Positions 21,411 through 32,680 of a stretch of 64,000 nt of DNA are shown piece after piece; positions within the stretch are counted from its first letter, which is position 1, and the number at the start of each line of letters is the position of its first letter. Made by a program: the position numbers and the translations under genes. Source of the DNA: Agelaius tricolor (Eukaryota > Chordata > Aves > Passeriformes > Icteridae); the NCBI GenBank assembly GCA_023055355.1, contig JALJCS010000028.1:8940418-9004417 (forward strand). Direction: 5' to 3'. The notes beneath the pieces were generated by a model. The model saw only the letters and a program-made list of their open reading frames with translations. It made no database searches and was not told the origin of the DNA.

Positions 21411-21472
21411 GCGATAACGGCGCTTATCAGCTCCGGCGGCAGCGATAACGGCGTTTATCAGCTCCGGCAGCT
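21411..21472. promoter_or_regulatory. 31-bp duplicated element with inverted GATA pairs
   Basis: Two copies (from 21411 and 21442) each hold GCGATAACGG followed by TTATCAGCTCCGGC, so GATAA and TTATC face each other 6 bp apart in each. Four GATA-factor motifs fall within 62 bp. Regulatory function is inferred. Confidence 0.5.
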
Positions 21473-21535
21473 GCTGAGGCAGCGCCAGCATCGCCCCCAG
21501 CCCGGCTGGGGCTGCTGGGCGCGATCCGAGCCCCT

Positions 21536-21722
21536 TCCCCCGATCCAGACCCCGGGAACCCCCGGTTCATCAGGAACCCCCCGGTTCACCGGGAACCCCC
21601 CGATTCCCTGGGAATCCCCCCATTCCCCATGAACCCCCCGATTCACCAGGAACCCCCTGGAACCCCTCGAATCACCGGGAACCCCCCGATTCATCAGGAA
21701 CCCCCCGATTCCCAGGGAATTT
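21536..21722. repeat. About 22-bp repeat
   Basis: Units of CCCCCGATTCACCGGGAACC with ATC and CCATT variants, about eight copies. Confidence 0.8.
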
Positions 21723-21887
21723 CTCTTTCCTGCCCTCTCCCCTCCCATTCCCCCGGGAGCAGTGGGAGCCGGTCCAGTTGAACCCCATTATTCCCATTGC
21801 TTTCCCTTTGCTGGCAATGACCCGGGAGAGGGAGCTGGAGGAGCTCAGCGAGGCTGGGATGCTCTGGAAGGGCTCGGGGTGTCTGAT

Positions 21888-22008
21888 TTCCCTGCAATAT
21901 TTACTGCAATATTTACTGCAATATTTACTGATTTCCCTGCAATGTTTACTGCAATATTTACTGATTTCCCTGCAATATTTACTGATTTCCCTGCAGTATT
22001 TACTGTCT
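21888..22008. repeat. 13- and 21-bp repeat, AT-richer
   Basis: Units CAATATTTACTG and CTGATTTCCCTGCAATATTT alternate. Confidence 0.82.
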
Positions 22009-23330
22009 CCACCTGGCACTGCTGGGTGGGATCAGGATGCCGCTTTCCCAGGGCCTGCAGTTCCCAAATTTCAGCTCCACTTCTCATTTAAACCCGCGGT
22101 GCTTTGGAGCTGCAGCAGCTCTGGAAAAGGCAGAGGTTTGTGGGTTTTTTTTTTTGCAGAGCACAAACTCAGCTCCGTTTCCTGCCTGCTCATCTTTCAA
22201 ACCTCCACAGGTTCCCCTTCCCCAGCGAGCTTTGCTGCAAGTCTCCCTTTCCAATCCATCACAATTCCCGGGGTTTAACAATGGGATGTGAGACAGATCC
22301 AGGCAGGAAAACCCCTGGAACAGAACATTCCCAGCGTCTCTGCAGCTGGAGCTGTGGGGGAGCAGAGAGGGTGGAAATTTCCCAGCACAAGAAAAAAAAA
22401 AAAAGAAAAAAGAAAGAAAGAAATTTCCAATTCCCTGCTATAAAAAGCAGTGGGAAAAGCAGCAGCACACAGGATGGTGAGAGGGGCTGGGGACTCGGAG
22501 CAGCTCATTCCAGGGGATCCCAGCCAGCACCTGCACGTCGTTCATCTTCTTTTATTGTCCTTTTAGTGCAGGGCCCGATACTCCCTTTGCACAGAGACAT
22601 TTTCCAGGCCTTCCTGAGGGCTTGGGAACGCTGCTGGCCCTGTCCCCCGGCCAGATGAACAGGCCAGGAGAAGGATTTGGGAGCAGGGATGCGATTGAAG
22701 AGTTTTCCCCATCAGAGCTTCCCTCGGGTTGTCCCAGGCAAAGCCTTTGTGATGCAAACCCAGATTTTCTGGAATTGCGCCTTGGCACTGCCCAGCCCTG
22801 AGGAAGCACTGGAGCCTGGGTCTGGAAATCAGGATTTTCTCCCACTTCCAGGACGTTTTTATCCTCACAGGTTTCATCCTGAGCTGGGGGGTTGTGCTGG
22901 GACTCCTGGTCCCCACATCCCCTTCCCGGTGGGGCCGTGCTGGGATCCAGCGCCCGGCACAGGGGCAGAAGCTCCATGGAGTGCAGGGCTGGCTCATCCC
23001 CGAGCTGGAAGGGCTGGGACGAGGGGATGATCCCGTCCCCAGCCCTGGGGGGGCAGCAGGTGTGGTGGGACACGTCTGGGGCTAATCCCTTGTCCTGGTT
23101 TTCTTCTCAGCATGGCAAAGCAAATCGCTGCTTTTAACCCCATTCTCCAGCCCCTGCCCCAGAGGGAGGAGCAGCCCCAGGTGAGGAGGGGGCTTGGGCT
23201 GGTCCCACAGGTGGGGTTGGGCCGGGCAGGGGACGGTGACAACGCTGGGGACACGGGGTGACCTCAGGGCAGGGAAGGGGGGAGCAGCCCCAGGGGGCTC
23301 CTCTGGGATGGTGGAAGGGGTCCGGGCCCA
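22009..23330. other. Intergenic, no gene seen
   Basis: Ordinary unique sequence with a purine run at 22390-22425. No recognisable domain, RNA gene or complete element. Confidence 0.5.
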
Positions 23331-23455
23331 TGGATGGGATGGGATGGGATGGGATGGGATGGGAATGGAATGGATGGGATGGGAATGGGTGGGATGGGAA
23401 TGGAATGGATGGGATGGGAATGGGTGGGATTGGAATGGGTGGGATGGGATTTAAG
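23331..23455. repeat. ATGGG-type repeat ending in a CR1-like remnant
   Basis: GATGG/GAATGG units; followed at 23450-23475 by TTTAAGGCCTTTCCACCCCA, a CR1-like terminus. Confidence 0.82.
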
Positions 23456-23896
23456 GCCTTTCCACCCCAAACCATTGCATGGCTCCACGAGTTGCAATGT
23501 GATGTGGATTTTCTCTCACCTGTGTGTGCTAAACCCGAATTTCAGCACCGACAGAGGCTCCTGCACCTCCCACCCCTCCCCTGACCTCGATCCCTGCAGG
23601 GCCAGGATCCCCAAAATTGCCAGAACAGGGAGAAGAGAAAAGCGGGGGGGGGGGAGATAAAAGGGGAGCTGCCCTTTGCCCAGCTCTGCCCTCCCGTGCC
23701 CTTGTCCCCGGTGACCCCAGAGCCGCCCCCTCGCTCCCTCCCCATGCCCGGGACGCCTCTGCTCCTCCCGCAGCCGCGATTTGCAGCAGCAGCTCCGGGC
23801 GCGCCCTGCGGCCGCACGCGGAGCCGATAACGGCTGTGAGTGCCACCAGCCGGGCTGGCCCGGGCACAGCGGTGGCACCGCCGTCACCGCGGGGAT

Positions 23897-24032
23897 TGAG
23901 GAGCAGAGGGGATTGAGGAGCGGCGGGGATTGAGGAGCGGCGGGGATTGAGGAGCTGCAGGGATTGAGGAGCTGCAGGGATTGAGGAGCGGCGGGGATTG
24001 AGGAGCTGCAGGGATTGAGGAGCTGCGAGGCT
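23897..24032. repeat. 18-bp repeat, about 7 copies
   Basis: Unit GGGATTGAGGAGCGGCGG or GGGATTGAGGAGCTGCAG. Confidence 0.88.
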
Positions 24033-24469
24033 CCTGCAGCCCCACACGGCTCGGCCGGGGGCTGGGACGTGACTGCGGAGGGCGGGTGGGATGGGACTGG
24101 CACGACCCGGAGCCAGCAGAGGCGTGGGCACATCCCGGGGATGATGAATGCGGGGGCAGGCGCAGAGAGCCCCAGCCGGGAGCGAGGGAGGGAGCGAGGG
24201 ATGGCAGCGACAGCGACAGCGACAGCGCGGCCCCGCCTGGCAGCCAGGGCCAGAATTCCCCCCCTCGGGAGGTGATGATAAATCGGGTTTGCCACCTGCT
24301 CCCACCTCTGCTGACTCAACCCATGGGGTACCTGCACTCCCACGCCGAGATTTTCCGGGGTTTTGTTTATCGGGGGATCGTAATTCGCAGGAGAAAATGG
24401 AAAATCTCCTGCGCTGCCTCTCCTGTCGCAGCTGCCTCCCAGCCCCCAAAGCACGCCAGGATCCGGCTG

Positions 24470-24602
24470 ATCCCTAAAACCTCACCCTGGATCCAGATGA
24501 TCCCTAAAACCTCAATTTAGGTCCAGCTGATCCCTAAAACCTCACCCTGGATCCAGCTGATCCCTAAAACCTCACTGTGGATCCAAATGATCCCTAAGGC
24601 CT
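24470..24602. repeat. 30-bp repeat, 4 copies
   Basis: Units contain CTGATCCCTAAAACCTCACC and CTGGATCCAG. Confidence 0.82.
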
Positions 24603-24814
24603 CACCCCAGAGGCTTTGGAGAGCTGGATCCTGGAGAATTCCCCGTCCAGCCCCCAGGATGAGGGTGGGGGTCAGGAGAGGGATGGGCAGAGAGCAGCCC
24701 TGGGTGCTCTGGGGATGCTCTTGCTGGGCCTGGCAGGACCCGGCAGCCGCATTAAGCATCTCATTAGCAATTAATGCTTCTGCCCTCCTCAGTGCGGCCA
24801 GCCGGGAGCCTCGG

Positions 24815-24912
24815 TGGGATCATCCCTCGCTGGGATCATCCCTGGGGGGATCAGCCTCGGGGGGATCAGCCTCGCTGGGATCAGCCTCGCTGGGATCAGC
24901 CTCGGGGCTCCA
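24815..24912. repeat. 16-bp repeat
   Basis: GGGATCAGCCTCGCTG and GGGATCATCCCTCGCT units, six copies. Confidence 0.75.
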
Positions 24913-25227
24913 TGGGCTCATTCCCGGCGGGATCTGCAGCCGCCCCCTCCCCAGCGCGGCTGCGTTTGGAACACAGCGATATCGGCGGCTTGGGAGGCTC
25001 CCAACCGGGCCGGCTCAGGGGAGCGGGGATGGCCCGGAGCCGTCCCGGAGCCGTCCCGGAGCCGTCCCGGAGCCGTCCCGGCGGCACGGCCGGGCTGCGA
25101 GTGCCCCCGCGCGGTGCCGGGGCTGGGATGGAGCCGGGAAAGGGGCGGAGATGGGAGGGAGGGAGCTGAGATGGGGAAAAATGGAGCTGGAGAAGGGGAT
25201 GGAGCTGGGAAAGGGATGGAGGTGGGA

Positions 25228-25640
25228 TGGATGGATGGATGGATGGATGGATGGATGGATGGATGGATGGATGGATGGATGGATGGATGGATGGATGGAT
25301 GGATGGATGGAGCTGGGATGGGGATGGAGATGGGGTTAGGGAGCTGGGGCTCAGTATGGAGCCGGGAAAAGGGTGGAGATGGGATTAGGGATGGAGCTGG
25401 GGAAGGATGGAGTGGGGAGTTAGGGATGGAACTGAGGATGGATGGAACCAGGGATGGAGCTGGGAATGGGGATGGAGCTGGGAATGGGGATGGAGCAGGG
25501 ATGGGAATGGAGCAGGAATGGGGATGGGGATGGAGATGGGGATGGGGATGGAATGGGGATGGAGCAGGAATGGAGATGGGGATGGAGCAGGGATGGGGAT
25601 GGAGCAGGAATGAAGATGGGGATGGAATGGGGATGCAGCC
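25228..25640. repeat. GGAT microsatellite followed by a GGGATGGAGC minisatellite
   Basis: About 21 perfect GGAT units (25228-25311), then irregular GGGATGGAGCAGGAAT units up to the CR1 fragment. Confidence 0.92.
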
Positions 25641-25644
25641 AGGT

Positions 25645-25935
25645 TTGGTGCTGCAGTGATGGGAACAAGACCAAGAGGAGAAACGCTCTGGGAGGTGATG
25701 TGGGGCTGGAAGAGCGAGGCCTCAAGGGAAGTTTAGTTTGGATATTTGGGAAAAAAGCTTTTCACTGCAAGGGTGGCCAGGCCTCGGAACTGCTCAGGAC
25801 AGCAGTGGGATCACCACCCCTGGAAGTGCTGAAAACCTCCTGAACGTGGCACTTGGGGACGTGGCTCAGTGGTGACCATGGCAGCAGGAGGAATGCTTGG
25901 ATTTGATGATTTTGGAGGTGTTTTCCAACCTTCCC
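25645..25935 (+). mobile_element. CR1-type LINE 3' end fragment
   Basis: The typical avian CR1 3' end is seen: TTCACTGCAAGGGTGGCCAG, then CCCTGGAAGTGCTGAAAACC, and a terminal GATTTTGGAGGTGTTTTCCA segment. It is diverged and 5'-truncated. Confidence 0.75.
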
Positions 25936-26399
25936 CAGCCCCTGCAGTGACAGCCAACCCTTCCTGGTGGGGATCCCAGAAGCTCCTGCAGGGCAGGGGG
26001 AGCTGGAGGTGCCCCATGGCCCCTTCCCTGCCGGGCAAAGCCAGGATTCCACCCAGGACCAGCAGGGACAGAGGGAATCCTGCAGGCTGGGGCCGGCGTG
26101 AAGGGGCTGCGGTGCCTCCACCCCGGGACTGGATTGAACCTGATCCTCATTAGCCCGAAACCCATTTCAATTAAGCCAGGCCGGGCTCCTCCTTTGTCTT
26201 TCCTTTAATTGGACATTCCCGCTGCTAAATGGGCAGCTTGAGCACGGCCAAGACCCTGAGAAAAGCCCTGATGGGGTTGGGAAGTACAGGAATAACAGAA
26301 TTCCTGATAAATAAGGGGAATAAAAAGGCTCTGCCTCTTTGTGGGCGCCCCAAATTCCCAGCGCTCACCCCCCACCCCTTCCCCCCTCTGGGGGGTTTC
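25936..26399. other. Intergenic, nothing recognised
   Basis: Unique sequence between the CR1 fragment and a C-rich repeat. No coding signature. Confidence 0.45.
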
Positions 26400-26565
26400 A
26401 CGGGCCCTGTCCCCATCCCCTGTCCCCATTCCCAGTCCCCATCCCCTGTCCCTGTTCCTGTCCCCATCCCCTGTCCCTGTCCCTATTCCCTGTCCCCATT
26501 CCCAGTCCCCATCCCCTGTCCCCATTCTCCCATCCCCATCCCCTGCCCCTTCTCCCTTCTCTCCT
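26400..26565. repeat. CCCCATCCCCTGTCCC repeat
   Basis: Irregular 12-24 bp C-rich units on the plus strand. Confidence 0.8.
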
Positions 26566-26865
26566 CCCTTTGTGCCCACCCTGAAAATCCCTCCCTTAAA
26601 GGAGAATATTGGGAATTCTCTGCTCTTTATCTCATCCTCTTCTCCCTGGGATTTCCCTCCTCCACCCTCTCATGTTAATTTTTAATTTAGGATTTTTCCA
26701 CCTCATTTTGCCCCCTCGTGCTCTTCACCTCCATTTTCCCTGTGCCTTTTCCTCCTTTCCTGTCACCTCCTGTGCCCCTTCCAGAGACCCCTTTGGCGGC
26801 CACCACGGGCTCAGCAAAACTCCCAAGTCTCAAAAGGGGATGCGTGAAGCAACTGGGGGCCCATA

Positions 26866-27215
26866 CATTAATTAATTAATCAATTATTTGATTGGGCTCT
26901 CACGCACAAATTAATTGGCCGACATGAATAAATTAATTCTGTGCCCATGCATAAATTAATTGGGCGCCCATGCAGGGAATAGTTGTGATGTAATTGGGCA
27001 TCCATGCATAAATTAATTGGGCGCGCGTGCATGACGTCATTGGGCGGCCATGCATAAATTAAATGGGCGGCCATGCATAAATTAATTGGGCGCCCAGGTG
27101 CGATGCCAAGGTGGTCCTAAGGAGCGCTCGAGTGTGGCCTAATTAAGCAATCAAACATGAATTAATTGCTGGGGCTCATCAGGTGCCGTGCCTGTGCTAA
27201 TTGGGCCCTCGTGCA
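26866..27215. repeat. 24-bp AT-containing minisatellite with TAATT cores
   Basis: Units of GCATAAATTAATTGGGCGCC with CATG recur about ten times with decay. Each contains TTAATT, a homeodomain-type core. Confidence 0.8.
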
Positions 27216-27445
27216 TAAATTATCGGGGGTGGAGCTTTGGGGTACAGGGGGGTGTGGGGATGGGAAGGGCCCGAATCCCACTGGGAATGGCCCAGGTGGA
27301 GCTGCTGGGAGCTGTGGTTCCCTCCCGGGATGGGTTTGGGATCCCCCGAGGGTGCTCCCCACAAATTCCATTTTTGGGGTTTTGGCAGCAGAAATTCCCA
27401 AGAATTCCCTTCTCCAATAATTCCTTTCTCCAAGAATTCCCTTCT

Positions 27446-27722
27446 CCAGGTGCATTCCTGAGCTGTCTGTGATGGAGAGGTCAGGGCTCAGCTGGAAATT
27501 TGGGAATCTTCATTAATCAATCCATAATTCTCATTTCAGGATGCATCCACAGCCTCTGGAGGATTTTTGGGTTTTGGGAGCAGGAATTCCCAAGAATTCC
27601 CTTCCCCAGGTGCATTCCTGAGCTGCCCATGATGGAGAGGTCAAGGCTCAGCTGGAAATGTGGGAATCTTCATTAATTAATCCATAATTCTCATTTCAGG
27701 ATGCATCCACAGCCTCTGGAGC
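27446..27722. repeat. 160-bp tandem duplication
   Basis: The block from CCAGGTGCATTCCTGAGCTG to GGATGCATCCACAGCCTCTG occurs at 27446 and 27606. An AT-rich centre holds TCATTAATCAATCCATAATT. Confidence 0.88.
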
Positions 27723-28009
27723 CTCCCCTCCTTTCAGGGGTCTGAGAAAAACCCACCCAGGCCTTCAAACCAACTCAGTGGCACTTGGGAGGGAAAAGCT
27801 CAGTAAATTACACTTAATTAACATTTAATTAATGCATTTGATGGCTTCCTGTGTTCCCATGCAGCGCCCTGGATCTGCCTGCAGGAGAGGCACCCGAAAT
27901 TGTGGAGGTGGAAATTGGGAACACGTCTGTGTCTTCCAGGGGTTGGGGCCCTTTTCCACCTTTGCCGTGGGCTGGGAATCCCGGGATGGTGGCGGCTGTC
28001 CCGCAAATA

Positions 28010-28432
28010 ATTTATGAATAAAATTATGATATAATTTATAAAATAATTTATTTAAAATTCTTATAAATCTATAAGATAATTTATAAATAAAATTATTCAA
28101 ATAAAATTTATAATTTATAAATAAACCTCGTATATAATTTATAAAATAATTGATAAACAAAAATTCGTATAAAATTTATAACAGAATTTACAAATAAAAT
28201 TCTTAAAATAAAATTTATAAAAGAATTTATATATAAAAATCTGATAGAATTTATAACAGAATTTATAAATAAAATTTTTATAAAATTTATTTTAGAAATA
28301 TAAATTAATTTTTTAAAATAGAATTTATAACATAATTTCTAAATAAAATTCTTGTAAAATTTATAAAATAATTTACAAATAAAATTCGTATAAAATTTAT
28401 AAATCAAACCCTGTTAGAATTTATAAAATGTT
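28010..28432. repeat. AT-rich satellite (TTTATAAATAAAATT type)
   Basis: About 420 bp, overwhelmingly A/T, in units of roughly 25 bp with GTATAAAATTTATAAAA. It is sharply bounded within GC-rich DNA. Confidence 0.88.
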
Positions 28433-28689
28433 CCTGTGGGAGGCCGGAATTGCACCCCAGCCCCTCCATCCTCTCTCTCCAAACAGCTCACGACCGCCGC
28501 TTTTATTTATTATTAATTTTTTCCCCTTTTCCATACGGTGCCAAGCGCGCCTCGGGCCGATCCCCGGCGGGGAGCAGAGGGGGAGCAGCCCCCGGGGCTG
28601 CCACAGGCGCAGCGGGGCGGGACAGGGATGCGGGCCCGGCAGCGTCTCCCTGGAAACGGCGGCGTGGGAGCAGCGGAGAGCGCGGCCCT

Positions 28690-29060
28690 GCCCCTGTCCC
28701 TGTCCTGTCCCTGCCCCGGCTGCTCTGGAATCCCTGCCCCTGTCCCTGTCCCAGCTGCTCTGCAATCCCTGCCCCTGTCCCTGCGCCGGCTGCTCTGCAA
28801 TCCCTGTCCTGTCCCTGCCCCTTCCTGCTCTGGAATCGCTGTCCCTGTCCCTCTCCCTGCCTCCGGCTGCTCTGAAATCCCTGTCCTGTCCCTCTCCCTG
28901 TCCCCTCTCTGTCCCTGTCCTGTCCCTGTCTCTCCCTCCGGCTGCTCTGGAATTCCTCCCTCATCCCTGTCCCTGTCTCCGCCTGCTCTGGAATCCCTGT
29001 CCCTCTCCCTGTCCCCTCCCTGTCCCTGCCTCCACCTGCTCTGGAATCCCTGCCTCACCT
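28690..29060. repeat. C/T-rich minisatellite
   Basis: Units combine CCCTGTCCCTGTCC and GCTGCTCTGGAATCCCTG, about ten copies of varied length. Confidence 0.82.
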
Positions 29061-29289
29061 CCCTTTGCTGGGGCCAGGAGCCTCCGGCCCCGGAGCGCGG
29101 CCCTGCGCGGGTTCAGGGCTCAGCAAAGCTCGGGTTTAACTCGGCTGCTGCTGCTGGAGCTGCGGGGGAGGGAGGGAGGGAGGGAGGGACGGAGGTCATG
29201 GCAAGGGCGATGCGGGTCCCCAAGGGGAACCTCGGCAAAAGCAGAGTGGGGAAAGGGCCTTGCAGCCCGTTTGCTCCTCCTTGCTTCTT

Positions 29290-29620
29290 CCAAAGAAACC
29301 AACCAACCAAAAAAAACCAAAACAAACCACCAACCAACCAAAAAAAAAAAAACCAAAAAAACCCAACCACCCCCCCCCCAAAAAAAAAAAACCAACCCAA
29401 AAAACCCCAAAAACAAACAAAAAACTAAAAACCCCACCCACCCCCTCCAAGAAGTGGGAATTGCTCTCAAGGAAGCGCCTCCAGGATTTTCCCAGTACTG
29501 GAACCACCCCTGGAGCTCCACCCAGCCCCATCCTTTCCCTGCTCCCTTTTTATCCTTTTCCCCCCTCTTTATTTTTCCTTTTTTTTTTTCTTTTTTCTTT
29601 TTTTTTTTTTTTTTTGTAGT
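29290..29620. repeat. A/C-rich low complexity then T-rich tract
   Basis: 29290-29450 is AACCAAAA/CCAACC-like. 29570-29616 is nearly all T. A short unique stretch separates them. Confidence 0.85.
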
Positions 29621-30524
29621 CATTCGAGAAATGAATTTTAAAACCCGGAATCCCTTCTCCCTTCTGGTGGGATTAAACCCCTCACCATTCAGAGCAGGAA
29701 ACAGAGGGGGTTTTATTTTAATTTTCTTTTTTTTTTTTTAATTCCAGCTCGGAAAGCCCCCGGCTCTGAATGACCCGCGGGCCCTGAATGCGGAGCCTCT
29801 CAATTAAAAGTTTCCCATTGATGCCGCCTGAATGAGACCTTGCTGGGGAATTCTCCGCGCCTCAATGGCCCCGGCCCTGGCAAATATTAAGGGGCCGATG
29901 GATTTCCCACAATATTTGTACACCTTCCTTTGTGGGGATTTTTCCCTCCGCTGAACCAGAAACCTTTAACACATCCGCTCCCGACGTGCGGCTCATTAGG
30001 GGCCGCCTTGGGGACAGCGGTGCCACCCCCGCGGCCACCAGGGCACGGCAGCGGCCACCGCCTCGCGATTGTCGCACCCGGCCGGGAATTCCATGGAAAA
30101 ATCGGATTTTAGGGAGCGAGAGGAGCTCTGCGCCGCCCCAGCGTGAACCCCGGGCTCGGGGAAGGCTCTTGGTGGCATTTTGGTGGCATTTGGTGGCATT
30201 TTGGTGGCCCCAGGGAAAGCAGAGCCTCCCCTTCCACCCCGCCCGTCACTAAGGGGACTCCGTTCGGGGACAAAAAGCCCCCGGGACCCTTCAGCATGGC
30301 CGAGCGCCCGGCTGACAGCTCCGATTGTCACGGCCTCATTAACCATGCTAATTAGCGGCCGTGCCGCGCGGGCTGGCGGGGCTGGGCTCTGCATAATTTA
30401 TTCGGGTTTCATCTCATTGAAGGCGGCTGAAAAGCGGGACGGGGGAGCCGGGGAGGAGCTGCTCCCCTGCCCCGGTGCTCCAGGTGCGGACAGGAGGCGT
30501 GGAGGGGGGAGCCGAGGATGCTCA
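29621..30524. other. Unique intergenic segment, candidate conserved regulatory DNA
   Basis: 29735-30010 and 30280-30440 combine CTCAATTAAAAGTTTCCCAT, GCAAATATTAAGGGGCC, GCGGCTCATTAGGGGC (29988-30003) and CATTAACCATGCTAATTAGC with CpG-rich flanks. GCATTTTGGTGGC units repeat at 30173-30215. Confidence 0.45.
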
Positions 30525-31345
30525 GGGGTTATTCCCATCCTAGGAGGGGAATCATGGAGTTATTCCCATCCTGGAGTGAAATCCAGGGGTTATTCCCATC
30601 CTAGGAGGGAAATCCAGGGCTTATTCCCATCCTGGAGTGAAATCCAGGGGTTATTCCCATCCTAGGAGGGAAATCCAGGGGTTATTCCCATCCTAGGAGG
30701 GGAATCCAGGGGTTATTCCCATCCTGGAGTGAAATCCAGGGGTTATTCCCATCCTAGGAGGGGAATCCAGGGGTTATTCCCATCCTGGAGTGAAATCCAG
30801 GGGTTATTCCCATCCTGGAGTGAAATCCAGGGTTATTCCCATCCTAGGAGGGGAATCCAGGGGTTATTCCCATCCTGGAGTGAAATCCAGGGGTTATTCC
30901 CATCCTGGAGTGAAATCCAGGGGTCATTCCCATCCTAGGAGGGAAATCCAGGGGTTATTCCCATCCTAGGGCTGAAATCCAGGGGTTATTCCCATCCTAG
31001 GGCTGAAATCCAGGGGTTATTCCCATCCTGGAGGGGAACCCAGGGGTTATTCCCATCCTGGAGTGAAATCCAGGGGTTATTCCCACCCTAGGGCTGAAAT
31101 CCAGGGGTTATTCCCACCCTAGGGCTGAAATCCAGGGGTTATTCCCATCCTGGAGTGAAATCCAGGGGTTATTCCCATCCTAGGAGGGGAATCCAGGGGT
31201 TATTCCCATCCTAGGGCTGAAATCCAGGGGTTATTCCCATCCTGGAGTGAAATCCAGGGGTTATTCCCACCCTAGGGCTGAAATCCAGGGGTTATTCCCA
31301 TCCTAGGAGGGAAATCATGGAGTTATTCCCATCCAGCCCAGTCAG
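30525..31345. repeat. 30-31 bp minisatellite, about 27 copies
   Basis: Units of GGGTTATTCCCATCCTGGAG plus TGAAATCCAG or GGGGAATCCAG form the largest array in the window (about 820 bp). Confidence 0.93.
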
Positions 31346-31814
31346 AGGTTGCAAACCAGGGTTACAACCCCTGGGTTTCTCTCCCAGGATGAGAATAACC
31401 CTGGATTTCCCCCCAGACGAGCCCCTGCCCCTCACGGGCTGAGGGAGGGGTGCAGGGCGTGTGCCCTGCATGGAATTTGGAGTTTCAGCTGTTCCCAGAG
31501 CTCAGGAATCCCAGGAAATTCAGGCATTCCAGCACAAACCAGGGTCAGGGCAAAGCAGAGCGAGGAAAGGGAGTCCCATTTGATTTTCTGCTCTCATTTT
31601 TTCCCTGCTCTGAGAACCTTCCCTGTATTCTACAGGGGCACCATTCCACGAGCTCAGCACCGGCCCTGGCAGCTGGAGCGTGCAGTGGAAAGGAAAGAAG
31701 GAAAGAGGGAAAGAGCTTTTCCCAAGGGCTCCGGGGAGGAAATTCCTGGAGAAATCCCTGGAGAGGGCCAGGGAAGTGAAGGGCAGGAGCAGCAGCTGCT
31801 GCCTGACACCCTGA

Positions 31815-31880
31815 GGTGTGTCTGGGGCGGGTTGAGATCTTTAGGATCCATTCCAACCTGAATTTCCCCATGATTTTATG
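31815..31880 (+). mobile_element. Short CR1-type 3' terminus
   Basis: GGGTTGAGATCTTTAGGATC, then CATTCCAACCTGAATTTC and an ATGATTTTATGATT tail, typical of CR1 termini. Confidence 0.6.
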
Positions 31881-32394
31881 ATTTTCTCTATTTATTTAAT
31901 TTTTTTGTGCATTGCTTTTCAGCTGCTCTCCTCTAGGGCAGGGGGACGTGGGGACCTTTGGGGAATGTGGGACCTTTGGGGGATGTGGGACCTTTCCCAG
32001 CTGGAATTTGTGCTCCCAGCTGGAATTTGTGCTCTCTCTCGGGGATGAGGGGGGATCTGGCTCTGCTCCTCGGGCTCAGAGCCACCCTGGGGCTGGGAAA
32101 GCCACATCCACATCCTGTGGAGCAGAAGGAGCAGGAAATTGGGAACACGCTCCTGCACACCAGGCTCACCATTTCTAGGGGGAATCAGCCACATCTCCCC
32201 AGCCCTGATCCCAGCTGATCCCACTGCGGGCTCCACGGATGTGGGGAAATCTGGGAATCAGCTGGTTTGGAGCAAGGGAAGGGGGAATCTGTTTGGAGCT
32301 GGGGCAGCAGAGCCAGATCAGCTCTGTTCCCACCCAGCACCAGACTGGGACAACTGGGGGGGCTCAGCCTGGAGAGGGGAGGCTCCAGGGGGAT

Positions 32395-32680
32395 TTGTGC
32401 CTAAAGGGGGCTTAGAACCAGAGGGAGCCTCCTTTTATCAGGGGCAGGGGGAGACAGGACACAGGGAAGGAATTTAAACTAAGAGAGGAGAGATTTCGGC
32501 GGATCTTTGGAAGGAATTCTTCCCTGGGAGGGAGGGGAGGCCCTGGCACAGGTGATTCCATGGGTTCCCCATCCCTGGAGGTGTCCAAGGCCAGGCTTGG
32601 AGCAGCCTGGGGTGGTGGCAGCGTCCCTGCCACGGCAGGGAGGGGACACGGGGACGTTCAAGGTCCCTTGCAGCCCTTTG
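32395..32680 (+). mobile_element. CR1-type LINE 3' end fragment
   Basis: Contains AAACTAAGAGAGGAGAGATT, CCATCCCTGGAGGTGTCCAA, GGCCAGGCTTGGAGCAGCCT and ends in CAAGGTCCCTTG, the CR1 3' end order. 5'-truncated. Confidence 0.75.

Noticed and set aside
30180..30938. Repetitive protein frames over the 30-bp array
   Set aside because: A product of the tandem unit. No start context or non-repeat coding sequence.
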